Assembly (NCBI GenBank): GCA_963691815.1
Contig: OY829646.1
Span: 27,004,438-27,068,437, forward strand
Direction of reading: 5' to 3'
Length of the DNA stretch: 64,000 bases
Source of the DNA: Echiichthys vipera
Lineage: Eukaryota > Chordata > Actinopteri > Perciformes > Trachinidae
The notes beneath the pieces are model-generated. The model saw only the letters and a list, made by a program, of their open reading frames with translations, was not told the origin of the DNA and did no database searches. Numbering within the stretch: the first letter of the stretch is position 1; every line of letters starts with the position of its first letter. Made by a program: the position numbers and the translations under genes. Below, one piece after another: positions 21,301-34,788 of this stretch.

Positions 21301-23455
21301 GAGGAAGGACTGATACTGACTGATGTCTAATCTTTATAAACTTCACTCAGTCGCCATATTTTGATGTCAGGTATATGATTTATATTACATTTTAGATATT
21401 ATTATATTGTTTATATTATTATATCATTCATATTGTGACTTTGCTGTTGTAAACGTTGTTGCCGCTCTAACATTTGCAGTAGTTACATTAATTATATAAA
21501 TAAAATGTATATCTGTTCTGAATTCATTCTTTTGTAAAAAATATATATATAAATATTAAAAACAATTAGTTCTTTATCGGTACTCTTTCAAACAGATAAG
21601 ATATAGATAAGAGTATCAGTGTCCATCTCTATAACTGCTTGTAGAATAAAGTTGACACCATCTGTGGTATACTCCACAGGAAGTAAACATTACAGGATTA
21701 AGCCCTAAATCTATCGCTGGAATAAATTCCCCTTTCACTCTGTTGTGAATCCCTGGTGTATTTGTCAAATTGTTCAGTCCAAAATCTGTTTTGGTGTAAA
21801 GTCAAGATGTTTTTAATCATGTACAGAGGGGGTTAAAGGTCTCAAAATGGAAATGCAGGACATGTACACACTCACTTTTTTTCACTTAATTTCTCCGTCC
21901 TACCTTCTGTCCCTTACTCATCTCTCTCCACCCACAGGACAGGTTTTCCATTATATGTCGACTCTTTGAACTCCTTCCCCTGCCCTGCCCCAGTCATAAG
22001 ACTATGATGTCATGGTACAGTAGAGACAAACGGTGTCGGATACAGTTTGCTGATCTCTCCGTCTCTTTCGCTCTCCCTTCAGCTATGTCTGTGTCTCCAC
22101 TCGGCAACACAAAAGCTTTTAACAAGAAAATGCAAAATCCATGCAAAAGCATGATGCACACATCTGAGCATGTGAAAAATCTACAGTAAATCTAAGCAGG
22201 GAAACCGAGATACAAGGAAGTGATTTTCTTTAAGAGAAGAAACAAAACATAAAATCACAAAAGCTTATATCCAGAGTAAGACTGGGTTTTTTTTTTGCTG
22301 AATTAAATATAAAGGAAGCTTTGACAACTAGAGACTTTGCTCAGATCTGCCTCCATAAGACACCGTTTGATCGTCTCCTAGCAATGCCTGCTCTTTCCCT
22401 CTTACTGTTTTCCACCCACCCCTGTGCACTTCATTCCCTCCCTCCCTTCATGCCAGAGTCTGATGCAATCCTTTGCAGAGGGCTGTAAATCTATGCCTGC
22501 ATAAGCTGCACCTCTCTTCTCTCCGCCTCTTGGTGCTGCTCCTGGTAGCTGAACAGTTGGCACATACCATGACATCATCAAGCTGCGCCAAACACTTTGC
22601 TCTACAGCAAACAACATGACTATCTGTGTCGAATTCTGGAGACGTTGTCTTCAAAGTCTGCATTTCAAGACTGAATTTGTCTTAACAGGCCAAGAAGGCT
22701 ATCCAATTCCAAAGGTACCTTTGACTCTGGCTGAGAAATTCACTTTCATTTTCCTGAATCTCAAGGACACAAACACTGCATTTCCAGCCAACAATCTATT
22801 ATGCAAGAGTAAATTGTGTAATTGTGCTTTAATGTGGTGCTGGTAAAGTTGTGAAACAGCAACAGCAGGAACCACACATTATCTAATAGGAATTAGTATT
22901 CATGTGGTCATCAGTCTTTGGTAAATATAGATACAGGAATGTGTATAGATATATGAATGGCTTGCAGGGTTCTCTGATCTTCCACCTTATTATTGATAGC
23001 TGGTCTTCCTAGTTCTTGTAACTGAAAGATATTTGCCTGATAGACAGACTTGTCAACTTGTTAGACTCTGTTTACATTGTTAGTCTAACATGGCCTCCAC
23101 TGTAATCACTTCCAGTGAGGGAGGGGATTCCATTTCCCCTAACCAGTCACTTGGGACCAACAGATCTTCATGAATCTAATGTCATTTTGGTGCGTAGCCA
23201 TGCCGACATACTGGTTTTTGGAAACATTACTGATTTTCAACCAGCTTTGTGTCATATCAGTGTGGGCAGTGTATGCAGATGAACGGTAGGTCCCTTCGTG
23301 TTGCTTGCCAACCTGAAGCTACTATCTGTCAACTATACAGTGTATGTTTGTATGTTTTTCAGTCTTACCTTTTTCCCACCCTGCTTTTCCACCATGTCGG
23401 TGTTGAGTGGGAAGTGGTCCAGCTGGGGGGTTTTAGAACCCCCACCTTTGGGCAT
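717..23455 (-). CDS. ankrd11: ankrd11, ankyrin repeat domain-containing protein 11 (eight coding exons, C-terminus off the left edge)
   Basis: Join, in transcription order: 23455-23369, 19712-19580, 11836-11663, 10577-10377, 10269-10127, 9789-9642, 7941-3501, 3393-717. All junctions are GT-AG, the phases (0,1,1,1,0,1,2,0) agree, and the sum is 8004 bases, 2668 codons without a stop. The product is a nuclear co-regulator; the mammalian family member binds p160 coactivators through its ankyrin repeats, recruits histone deacetylases and is mutated in KBG syndrome (established knowledge). Layout seen here: N-terminal leader (1-165), ankyrin repeats (about 166-285), a Lys/Glu/Ser-rich disordered region (about 300-1775), an acidic and Pro/Ser/Thr-rich region, and the start of the conserved C-terminal domain (about 2570-2668). 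ANKRD11 rather than its paralogue ANKRD12 is indicated by RKLPFTAGANG, RAGYPLSERQQVALLMQMT and ASPRPDQNRPTGVPTPTSV. Human ANKRD11 is 2663 residues in total, so this orthologue is longer. The last C-terminal exons lie left of position 1. Confidence 0.97.
3501..7941 (-). CDS. ankrd11: ankrd11 giant exon 7, Lys/Glu/Ser-rich disordered region
   Basis: A single 4441-base exon. The acceptor TTTCCACAG precedes 7941; the donor GTATTT starts at 3500. It encodes residues 296-1775. Recognisable ANKRD11 landmarks in order: TPVKDEYEFDEDDEEERVPP, a basic KSKVKKKRKKESK near 453, KEVRFGKANDKF, TSESDYSS-like serine runs, KKHKVKHKHKNKEKDK near 637, many KEK/KDK repeats, IADIFTDESDDDEDS, LLEKLEEEAMNDY, RHRHSSSSSSKKSHDK, EIEERHKRHKERMKQMEKLR and ASPRPDQNRPTGVPTPTSV near the end. 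The region is highly charged, has low sequence complexity and is predicted disordered; such a giant exon is the family norm and is the main mutational target in KBG syndrome. It ends CSPSFFE plus AG (phase 2). Long ORFs on the opposite strand here are by-products of the purine-rich composition. Confidence 0.97.
8456..8775 (+). mobile_element. copy 1 of a dispersed DNA-transposon-like family, boundary clear on the left only
   Basis: The left end begins GGGTACATCCACGCGATCG. In inverted orientation this segment matches 34789-35061 over several blocks: the terminal GGGTAC-TCC-CACGATCGAAAACAACC-type start, a TTCTTAA-AAGTTTTCC block, AAATATCTGCGTC, and CCCAAATCC-CATCCATCCTA. The right end of this copy is decayed and its true limit may be further right. 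No transposase is encoded, so it is non-autonomous. Confidence 0.6.
9265..9560. repeat. fish interspersed repeat (AAGTAAAAG...ACTCATTATG type)
   Basis: The sequence contains the string of motifs AAGTAAAAGTTC, TTAGCATCAAAA, AAAGTATC, AAGTAAAAGCACTCATTATG, TTGTAGCTGG-like TTGCAGCTGGAAAAG, GGAGCTAATTTTAA and GGGTAGTTTAATCTAT. This order is familiar from an abundant interspersed repeat in percomorph fish genomes (recognised from memory, not searched). It is diverged and its exact ends are approximate. Confidence 0.6.
9642..9789 (-). CDS. ankrd11: ankrd11 coding exon 6, end of the ankyrin block
   Basis: The acceptor TTTGTTTCAG precedes 9789 and the donor GTATGT starts at 9641. The exon encodes residues 247-295: VVKLLLRYGGDPRQSNRKGE, then TALKVANSPTMLNLLL and the Ser/Glu-rich GKGTYTSSEDSSS. 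This finishes repeat 3 and adds a last partial repeat. The exon ends in phase 1; its last base pairs with AA of the next exon to make Glu, continuing the acidic serine run (ESSEEED) found in the family. Confidence 0.95.
9790..10126 (-). other. ankrd11 intron 5
   Basis: 337-base AT-rich intron between the ankyrin exons 5 and 6. Nothing else is recognised in it. Confidence 0.9.
10127..10269 (-). CDS. ankrd11: ankrd11 coding exon 5, ankyrin repeats 2-3
   Basis: The acceptor CATTTTTAG precedes 10269; the intron before it is only 107 bases (10270-10376). The 143 bases encode residues 199-246, with repeat 2 (WTALHEACNRGYYDVAKQLL then AAGAEVNTKG) and the first half of repeat 3 (DDDTPLHDASNNGHFK). 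The donor is AAG/GTTAAA, lacking the usual G at +5, so it is a non-consensus site. It is supported because the frame then joins exactly to VVKLLLRYGG in the next exon. End phase 0. Confidence 0.95.
10377..10577 (-). CDS. ankrd11: ankrd11 coding exon 4, start of the ankyrin repeats
   Basis: The acceptor ATCTACAG precedes 10577 and the donor GTGAGA starts at 10376. The exon encodes residues 132-198. It begins with the linker DTTPKHQSQ...KGTPNSASKTKDKVNKR, followed by the first ankyrin repeat, RGETRLHRAAIRGEVRRIKE and LISEGADVNVKDFAG. The TxLHxAAxxG helix signature and the GADVN loop are visible. In mammals this ankyrin block binds p160 nuclear receptor coactivators. Phase in and out is 1. Confidence 0.96.
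10578..11662 (-). other. ankrd11 intron 3
   Basis: 1085-base intron containing a CTA/CTT trinucleotide microsatellite at 10669-10716. The rest is AT-rich sequence with no recognised gene. Confidence 0.85.
10669..10716. repeat. (CTA)n/(CTT) trinucleotide microsatellite
   Basis: About 48 bases of CTA repeats interrupted by CTT units, lying just upstream (in gene sense) of the exon 4 acceptor. Confidence 0.95.
11663..11836 (-). CDS. ankrd11: ankrd11 coding exon 3
   Basis: The acceptor CCTTACAG precedes 11836 and the donor GTGCGT starts at 11662. The 174 bases encode about residues 74-131: a basic stretch PGPERKRIKKEP that looks like a nuclear localisation signal, then PFGMGMPGIRAGYPLSERQQ and VALLMQMTAEES. 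The GYPLSERQQVALLMQMTAEES block is nearly invariant in ANKRD11 and separates it from ANKRD12. Phase in and out is 1. Confidence 0.95.
13838..14051. mobile_element. non-autonomous hAT element (MITE), 214 bp
   Basis: The terminal inverted repeats begin CAGGGGTGCC at both ends and remain pairable for about 60 bases (GGTCCTGGA, GGCCACTG, ATGTTTTAGGTTT), so the whole element is close to a palindrome. It is flanked by a perfect 8-bp duplication GCTTAAGT at 13830-13837 and 14052-14059. An 8-bp target duplication with a CAGGG-type end is the hAT superfamily signature. There is no coding capacity. Confidence 0.93.
15436..16095. mobile_element. probable degraded hAT element
   Basis: The left end TAGTGGTGGGAC and the right end GTCCCAGCCCTA form an imperfect 12-base terminal inverted repeat (10 of 12 matching). 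The subterminal regions are rich in AATTAATTAATCAATCG and GCGATTAATTGTG motifs. I could not find a convincing 8-bp target duplication, so the limits are provisional. Confidence 0.5.
16222..16420. repeat. diverged hAT-type repeat fragment
   Basis: It begins GCTGCAACCAATTATTTTTTA, followed by TTGATTAATAAATTAGTTGTT, and then by spaced motifs such as AGTCCAAAA. This resembles the end of a common fish non-autonomous element (GCTGCAAC-ATTATT). It is too diverged to bound exactly. Confidence 0.4.
17600..18089. mobile_element. terminal-inverted-repeat element, family member A
   Basis: The left end AGGGCGTACTCAGTGTCCATCC pairs, imperfectly over about 40 bases, with the right end GGACAGTGTGAGTGTGCTCT. 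The internal block from about 17795 (GTCTACTGCAGATTTGG through AACGGCCTGG) recurs with few changes at 62630-62850, and the subterminal CGTTTGACCAGTGTGAGTGC recurs there too. No clear target duplication is visible; the superfamily is unresolved between Harbinger-like and hAT. It contains the short ORF at 17761-17913. Confidence 0.75.
17761..17913 (+). pseudogene. remnant Myb/SANT-like DNA-binding peptide in transposon copy A
   Basis: An ATG frame of 50 codons reads SSWCDAEVECLLQIWSDENI followed by KTHKNSEVYGKICKQ before a TGA. The pattern W-xx-EV-LL-IW-D-IQ-(K)-N-VY-KI matches the start of the Myb/SANT-like (MADF/trihelix-related) domain carried by DNA transposons in fish. Only the N-terminal part of the domain remains. 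The equivalent frame in copy B (62630 onward) is broken by in-frame stops. Confidence 0.5.
18958..19488. mobile_element. non-autonomous hAT element, 531 bp
   Basis: The ends TAGAGATGTCAC and GTGACATCCCTA form a 12-base terminal inverted repeat with one mismatch. A perfect 8-bp target duplication GTCATAAC flanks it at 18950-18957 and 19489-19496. There is no ORF of note. It lies 91 bases into intron 2 from the exon 2 donor. Confidence 0.9.
19580..19712 (-). CDS. ankrd11: ankrd11 coding exon 2
   Basis: The acceptor TTTCACAG lies before 19712 and the donor GTAAGA begins at 19579. The 133 bases encode residues 30-73 plus the first base of codon 74: DKVLSNKTPKLDRSDG, then KEMKEKAPKRKLPFTAG and a short acidic tail DQKDSDS. 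The block with KTPKL-R-DG and KRKLPFTAGANG is a conserved ANKRD11 N-terminal signature and includes basic clusters typical of nuclear proteins. Start phase 0, end phase 1, consistent with both neighbours. Confidence 0.95.
20225..20420. repeat. diverged fish interspersed repeat
   Basis: Motifs include ATCAATTGATTGTTCATCGG, TGATTTCTTCAAATGC, CCAAAAATCCAAAGCATTCA and ATTGAAAAACAG. The order resembles an abundant fish non-autonomous DNA element (TCTTCAAATG...AACAATCCAAAA...). Recognition is from memory and the ends are approximate. Confidence 0.45.
21570..21635. repeat. probable terminal fragment of a hAT-type element
   Basis: Read on the minus strand, the segment starts TAGAGATGGACACTGATACT and continues with TACCGATAAAGAAC, resembling the TAGAGATGGGC-type hAT end followed by a GATACC/TCGGTA subterminal region. 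The partner end was not located. Confidence 0.35.
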
Positions 23456-23514
23456 CGTTCAGCTCTCCCCACGCCAAGCTTCATTCACGCTGCCATTGCA
23501 TCGTCATCAACCGT
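23369..23514 (-). CDS. ankrd11: ankrd11 first coding exon, with start codon and part of the 5' UTR
   Basis: The start codon is at 23455-23453 and encodes MPKGGGSKTPQ, then 18 more residues ending MVEKQGGKK. This matches the MPKGG...DMVEKQ...GKK leader of ANKRD11. The donor follows AAAAAG as GTAAGA at 23368-23363, phase 0. On the 5' side a strong polypyrimidine tract ends in TTGTTCCAG, placing the acceptor before 23514, so 59 bases of 5' UTR belong to this exon and an earlier non-coding exon must exist. The start has A at -3, a reasonable Kozak context. This exon is short (29 codons) and easily missed by ORF searching. The splice sites and homology are clear; the upstream exon was not found. 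Confidence 0.93.
23481..23507 (-). other. upstream ORF in the ankrd11 5' UTR
   Basis: The 59-base leader in this exon contains several AUGs before the main start. The first (23507) opens an 8-codon ORF (MTMQWQRE) ending in TGA at 23483-23481. A nested AUG in another frame encodes Met-Ala-Ala then stop. A third AUG at 23484 reads past the main start in another frame and, after splicing to the next exon, stops about 58 codons later. The first and third AUGs have T at -3, a weak context, while the main AUG has A at -3. Leaky scanning is therefore the likely mode of initiation (inference). Confidence 0.6.
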
Positions 23515-24431
23515 CTGGAACAAAGAGAAAGAAAAAAAAGAGGGTGGGGGAGGTTAGCAACTGGCCACTACGTTTCTTTGAAAACACATTTACACACTGC
23601 CAGACATTGCAGCCATTAGCGGCACATCAATGACTCTATTTTCAACCATTACACCCCTGATCTGGAGGAAGAGCAGTCGGGGGGAGGACAGCAGGCTGGG
23701 TAGCAGCTGTGGCAGGCAAAAAGCTTATCTGTTTTCCAAGCTGGACCCTAAGAGCAAGCAATGTCTGCCAAAATACCTTAAGACTTTAAAGCAAGAGAAG
23801 ACTCAACCCCTTAAAAACAAGAGAGGCACACCATTCACATCAAACATACTACAGCAGTCATATAATGGAAGATATTACATAACCCCAACGTTGTGGGATA
23901 CTTACAGATCGACTAACAGAGAAAAATTGTTCTTATTTCAGTCACATGGAGGCAATCCCAGCCCACAGATTTCTTTTCAGTATTTTGAGCAGAGCTCCTT
24001 AAAGAAGATGGACCAAAGCCTTCTTACAACAACAACAACCCAACCTGGTAGTGATTGATTTTACCATGAACGCATGTTCTGTACAGTTTCATGTGCTCTG
24101 TGTTCTTAAGGTGCTGTTAAGTCTGATGCAACACCCTTTCAAAATGCCATTTCCCATTCCAAACAGTCCGTTGAACAAAACAGACAACAATGGCCCAGCC
24201 TGTGAACAATTACATTCATAACTTTCTTCAGTGAGACACCCTTTCATTGACAGGAAAGGGGTAAAATGACAGTTAAGTTGTTTTTTAATTTTTTTTATTC
24301 AGATCTGTTGAAACAACGGGGAACACAGAACTGCGGCATTATAGACCTATGAGACATGAACCTGGAAATGGTATTGTGAAAGGGTGTTATGTCATGTCTT
24401 AACAGCCAGATTGTCTATTTTGTCCTCTATG

Positions 24432-24683
24432 TAGGGCTGCAGCTATTGAATCTTCTCGAATCTGCAGCTATAAAATCTAATCGAGTATTCTACAGATCAT
24501 TCCATCGATTAATCGAGTAATCAGATAAAAAAAGAAAAAAATAATTTTTTGCGAAAAAATGTATTATAATTTGCGTTATTTTGAAAAAAAAATATTACCC
24601 CTCGGGTAGGCCTATTTCTTGTGGTAATTTAACAGGGGTGGGTGTGAGTGTGTTTGTTTGTGTTTAAATGTGCACGTGTGTCT

Positions 24684-24722
<39 letters not shown>

Positions 24723-25404
24723 CGAGAGAGAGACGAGATGTGTGTGTGTGTGTGTGTGTGTGTTGAAGGCAATACACTCACAATTTAAATTAATAAGTTT
24801 ACTATTTAAACAATTCAAAGTGGTGCATAAAATTCTACCTGACGCACGTGTTTACACAAACAGGTTTAAAGGTTACATAGATACTTTAGAAAATTAATTA
24901 ACGATAGACATTATCAGGAATAGCGAGTTCCTCAAACAAAACTATAAAGACTGATCAGGTAGGTAACGTTATATTTAACGTTCATGAATAACTAAACATA
25001 GAGGCATTCCCAAGGACAGCTAACGGTACGCATTCCCTTCCTGTTTATCTGTCACTACAGCAACCGCCCTCCTTTAACCGGAACAGCGGCGCTCGGTGGA
25101 GTTACGTTAATAACGTGCCGCTTTAGGCTCAGACGCTAAATCATCGATGTCGTGCTGTTGTGGCATAACAATTGTAGTTAACAGTGGACACATTGCACCG
25201 TTTTTAAGTTTGAAATGAAATGATCCTCCTCCTTTTCTGGTTGTAGTGGTGTGCATCCGCAAAAACAATCCATGTGGAATGATGATCCCTGCGCAGAACA
25301 GGCCGCATAACGCCTGAGATAGGAATTAAACAAATTATCGAGGCAGATATTTTGCCTCGATGCATTTTTGTTATCGAGTAACTCGATTAATTGTTTCAGC
25401 CCTA
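24432..25404. mobile_element. non-autonomous hAT element, 973 bp, carrying two microsatellites
   Basis: The ends TAGGGCTGCAGCTATTGAAT and ATTGTTTCAGCCCTA form the terminal inverted repeats, with subterminal ATCGAGTA/TACTCGAT motifs. A perfect 8-bp duplication CCTCTATG lies at 24424-24431 and 25405-25412. It contains a (GA)n run at about 24686-24718 and a (TG)n run at 24739-24763. No transposase frame is recognisable. Confidence 0.93.
24686..24763. repeat. compound (GA)n-(TG)n microsatellite
   Basis: About 33 bases of GA repeats, a short interruption, then about 25 bases of TG repeats, all inside the hAT element at 24432-25404. Confidence 0.95.
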
Positions 25405-25412
25405 CCTCTATG

Positions 25413-27168
25413 AAAGTACCCAACAACAATCCCCTGCCCTCCTTCATGAAGAGAGGCCTTCTGCTTCACAGGGCCATGAATTAATGATACATTTCATCCC
25501 TCAATTCTCTCCTTCATAATACACTTTTTCTTCTCAGTGCATCCAAGTACGATCATCCTTGTGACTGACTGAGTGAGTGAACAGATGAGACCATGGCGGC
25601 ATCATTTTTTCTGTACTTTGAGACACTGGCAATCCTATCTTCCTTGGCGCCACTTCCCTCTCCCCTCCCATCCCCCATCCCTCTGCAGTTATCCTATTCA
25701 AAGACTGCTATTTATATCCTTCCAGTCAAGTCAGTCAAGTCAAGCCAGCCAGCCAACCAAAGAGGCAGAGCTACAGAGGGTGTACTGCTCCCTCCTTTAC
25801 TGGTGTATGGAAAGAGACACATGAGCAAACACAGCAAACCACAGCCCCTTCCTCTATCTCATTGTTGCTCCCTCTTTGCTAGTGTTAGGCCCTAACTCCA
25901 ATCTCCCCTAAACTCCCACCACACCAAACAAAGTGACAGGAAGGTTGACTAGTCTCAGAAATAAACAGACCTTGACACACACACAGACACGCACACACAC
26001 ACACACACGCACACGCATGCACACGCACGCACACGCACGCACGCACGCACGCACGCGCACTATTTTAGGATTACTATGATTGGGCAGTTATAGCTATAGA
26101 GCATTTTGTTGAGATTAGAAATACGGGAAAATTATGTTTGCAGGCTAGCAGTAACACAAAGGCACACACAAGGAGAGGAAACCCTGTTCAAAACCACAGG
26201 CCTCAATTCCTTTGCAATCCCATCCCAATCAAACGATACATTACGTCTGCCACCAGTGTGATTGTATCACCCAGTGAAGTGTTGTTGTCACAGTGAATTA
26301 ATTCCATATACGTATTTGTGTTGTTCATGAAGTGTGTCTACAAAAATAACCCAGTATATGAAAACTAACTTTCTCTACATAAGAAAAGAATACCTTATTC
26401 TTGATTCAATACAAATCTATAAAGTCAAGCAGCACTACATCGCTAAGAAGGTCGTCTAGTTGCCCTGCACATCTAGACTGAAACCACTGTAAAACAGTTT
26501 GTGTAGTGTAGTTAGAATAATGCTTTTGAGCACCCAGACTGTATTTTGAGGTTTTAGAGCCAGAGAGAAACTTGCAATTGTAAGATAATATATAAAGATA
26601 TTAATATTAAGTACATGATACATGAAGATATAAAATATTGATACAAATTTTAATTGCAGAAAGAACTTAAACCTGCTTTAGTTAAATATTCAAACAGGGG
26701 TAGTCTGGTTTAAGATATGCTCAGATTATTGTCTGCTGACCATTGCTTAAGCTCCTAATGAAACTCCTGTCCTAACACCAGAAAAACAAACAAACAGAGG
26801 GGCAAACACTGTTGAGTTTTAATGTTTTATACATGACGTCAGCCAAGTTAGACTTGGCCATGGAGATGATGACTGCAGAAAGAAGTGGTGAGAGGTGAGC
26901 CAGAGAAGCAATCTCTTCCAAATGAAGGACAGAACCTGCCAGTACTACTATCCATCCCTTCTTTCTTCCTTGACACACACACACACCTTTCTTTTTATGT
27001 GCCCTGTTCCATTCTCTCTTCATCTTCCCGAAGCCTCCTCCCTATCCTCTGAGCCACTCCCTCTGCGGTCAGACAGAGGCCAACACTTCAGCATATTGCA
27101 GCATACTGTGCACACTCACAAATACACTGACACACACCACAAGCACACTTGTGTCAGGATGTTATTAC
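25413..27168. other. intergenic or intronic stretch with microsatellite only
   Basis: Apart from the CA/CGCA tract at 25977-26059, this stretch holds no feature I can support. Small ORFs are low-complexity (Ser/Pro or His/Thr rich) and unconvincing. Confidence 0.7.
25977..26059. repeat. (CA)n/(CGCA)n microsatellite
   Basis: About 80 bases of alternating purine-pyrimidine sequence, CA grading into ACGC units, ending GCACGCGCAC. Confidence 0.93.
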
Positions 27169-27375
27169 TCGGGGTGTAAGAAAATATCGATACACTTAAA
27201 TATCGTGAAATTTTATTTGACAATGCTGTATTGATATTACACAATTTAACCTCCGGCCCCTAGTTGGCAGCAGTCATAAGGTCTTCTGCGCTAAAGGAAC
27301 AATGAAATCCTGCAAGAGAGCGCCAGTCTTTGGAAAACTGCATGCTAACCACTAACTTGGCACAGTTCAACGGCG

Positions 27376-27639
27376 ATGGCTGAGGACAAGAGACTAGAGC
27401 CAGCTCAACCAGCTTTTAAAGCTGATGTTTGGGCATATTTTGGTTTCAAAACAAACGAAGGCAGTTACAGCTACGACAAGAGCCATGCGGTCAGTAAACT
27501 CTGCAATGCCAGAGTCAAGTACCTGGGAAATACTACAAATTTGCGGTCACATGTGGCGAGACACCATCACAACGTAGCATCACAGGCTACGTTGTCATGG
27601 TGTCTCGCCACATGCTCAACAAACTGTTCAAGAAGTTAA
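27376..27639 (+). pseudogene. BED-type zinc finger fragment of a hAT transposase
   Basis: An 87-codon frame starting MAEDKRLEP contains KADVWAYFGFKTNEGSYSYD, then KLCNARVKYLGNTTNLRSH and VARHHH. This fits the BED finger pattern with its WxYF start and LxxHxxxxH end, as in ZBED and hAT proteins. The first zinc-binding Cys of the usual CxxC pair appears as Ser (AVSKLC), so the finger is likely dead. The frame then runs into the inverted copy of its own helix region at 27587-27614 and ends shortly after. Confidence 0.75.
27550..27614. repeat. hairpin (inverted repeat) inside the BED finger remnant
   Basis: Arms at 27550-27577 and 27587-27614, 28 bases each with one mismatch, separated by a 9-base loop. 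The left arm encodes the SHVARHHHN part of the BED finger; the right arm is its reverse complement, which points to a local fold-back duplication. Confidence 0.93.
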
Positions 27640-27727
27640 CTTTTCGAAACTACCAGCGACCTCAACTCGCGCAACTAGGATAACACAGTCAGTACTCTCT
27701 TCTATTACTTAGTACTTACTTCTATAC

Positions 27728-28200
27728 GTGTGCCCTCTGAATGTTGTGGAGAATGAGGGATTCCGTAATATGATGACAACACTGGAGCCCCGTTACACCA
27801 TCCCTTCCCGACAACACATCACGGACATTGCTAGTCAAAGCAACAGTGCTGGACTTGCTAAGCTCAGCAGAGAGAGTTGCTTTGACATGCAACACTTGGA
27901 ATTCGAGGGCACTGAATCGCATATACCTCTTACAGCACATCACATAGATGACCAGTGGAATCTCAAGTCCCATGTACCTAAAACCCGAGCCATGAGAGAC
28001 AGTCACACGGGGGGACACATAGCAGCGTTACGGAATGAGGCTGTGAATAAATGGGGATTGGATGGAAAAAATCTCATTGTTGTTACAGATAATGCATAGA
28101 ATATGACTGTCGCTGCGAGACCCGCAGGTTTGACTCACATACAGTTGTTTGCACACAGACTCAATCTGGCATCACAGAGAGCACTTAAAATACAGTCAGG
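27728..28200 (+). pseudogene. hAT transposase core fragment with a premature stop
   Basis: The frame reads NVVENEGFRNMMTTLEPRYT and IPSRQHITDIASQS, a typical hAT N-terminal segment, then HIPLTAHHIDDQWNLKSHV, HTGGHIAALRNEAVNKWGL and NLIVVTDNA. A TAG at 28097-28099 interrupts it; the same frame continues with NMTVAARPAGLTHIQLFAHR and LNLASQRALK. The sequence between LEPRY and ITAHHI is scrambled or deleted: the DxWT region expected there is missing. The acidic residue in VVTDNA is in the position of a hAT catalytic Asp (family knowledge). Not functional. Confidence 0.8.
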
Positions 28201-28324
28201 ACTTCAAAGTACTTTCAGCGAAACTCAATATATCGTTGTTCCAACAGTATCGCAATATATCATGACGTTGCCCCTGACGTATCGTATCGCCAGATTATTG
28301 CCAATACACACCCCTAGTTATTAC

Positions 28325-34140
<5,816 letters not shown>

Positions 34141-34788
34141 AAAGATTCTATATAATGACCGAAAATATTTCAAGCTGAGAGGCAAGAACCAGTTCACACG
34201 GGAACCACAACATCATGGCAGCCCCATGCGCTAGGACAGTACAGTACTGTATGTGCTTAGTGCCATTGCTTGCATAGAAAGCATTTTGCAAGAATTACAT
34301 TTTTGGACTCCAGATCAGTTTTAAGGTTGACTACTTTTAGTCAGAATTAGACAGTTAAGTTGTGTGTCATGTCTGACAATACATAAAACAAACTTAGTGG
34401 TAAATGGAAAGAAAATATCAAGAATGTGCGTGTCTGAATAAAGAACGCTTGACCCTTCCTCTCTTATCCCTGAACAGGAAACCTCAGGTAATGTTACAAA
34501 TGCCGATTTTCCACTGCAATGGTACAGCTCGACTCAAACTGCCACTTGGTTTTTTCATTAGCAAAAGTTGTAGATAGTACCCGGTACTTTTTTTAGAGCT
34601 ACTGATAAGCAGAATTGTGCTGACAGAATTAAAACAATACCATGTCTCCATGCAAAAAGTCAATTACAGTCATCTGCAGGTAAGTAGTTAAGACAGGTCA
34701 AACTGCTGTGCAACATACTCCATACAAATAGAAATATAATGTCCTTCACAGAGCAAAAACAACATGGATACACTGAAGACAACATAAG
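34141..34788. other. gene-free stretch with a repeat fragment
   Basis: The stretch around 34505-34600 (TTTTCCACTGCAATGGTAC, GCTCGACTC, TTTTTTCATTAGCAAAAG, GTACCCGGTACTTTTTTTAG) resembles a common fish non-autonomous DNA repeat recognised from memory. Nothing else is supported. Confidence 0.45.

Larger units (their letters stand above)
19713..23368 (-). other. ankrd11 intron 1 of the coding part
   Basis: 3656-base intron between exons 1 and 2. It contains diverged repeat sequence at about 20225-20420 and a probable hAT end at about 21570-21635. No exon-like homology is seen on either strand. Confidence 0.8.
27169..28316 (+). mobile_element. hAT element with decayed ZBED-type transposase, 1148 bp
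   Basis: The ends are TCGGGGTGTAAG and ACACACCCCTA, a short imperfect terminal inverted repeat, flanked by a perfect 8-bp duplication GTTATTAC at 27161-27168 and 28317-28324. The plus strand carries remnants of a BED zinc finger and of a hAT transposase (see separate entries). The element is much shorter than a full autonomous hAT copy, so it is internally deleted and cannot make its own transposase. Confidence 0.92.

Noticed and set aside
23630..24058. 142-codon plus-strand ORF next to ankrd11 exon 1
   Set aside because: No family resemblance and it runs antisense to the gene; no promoter or splice evidence.
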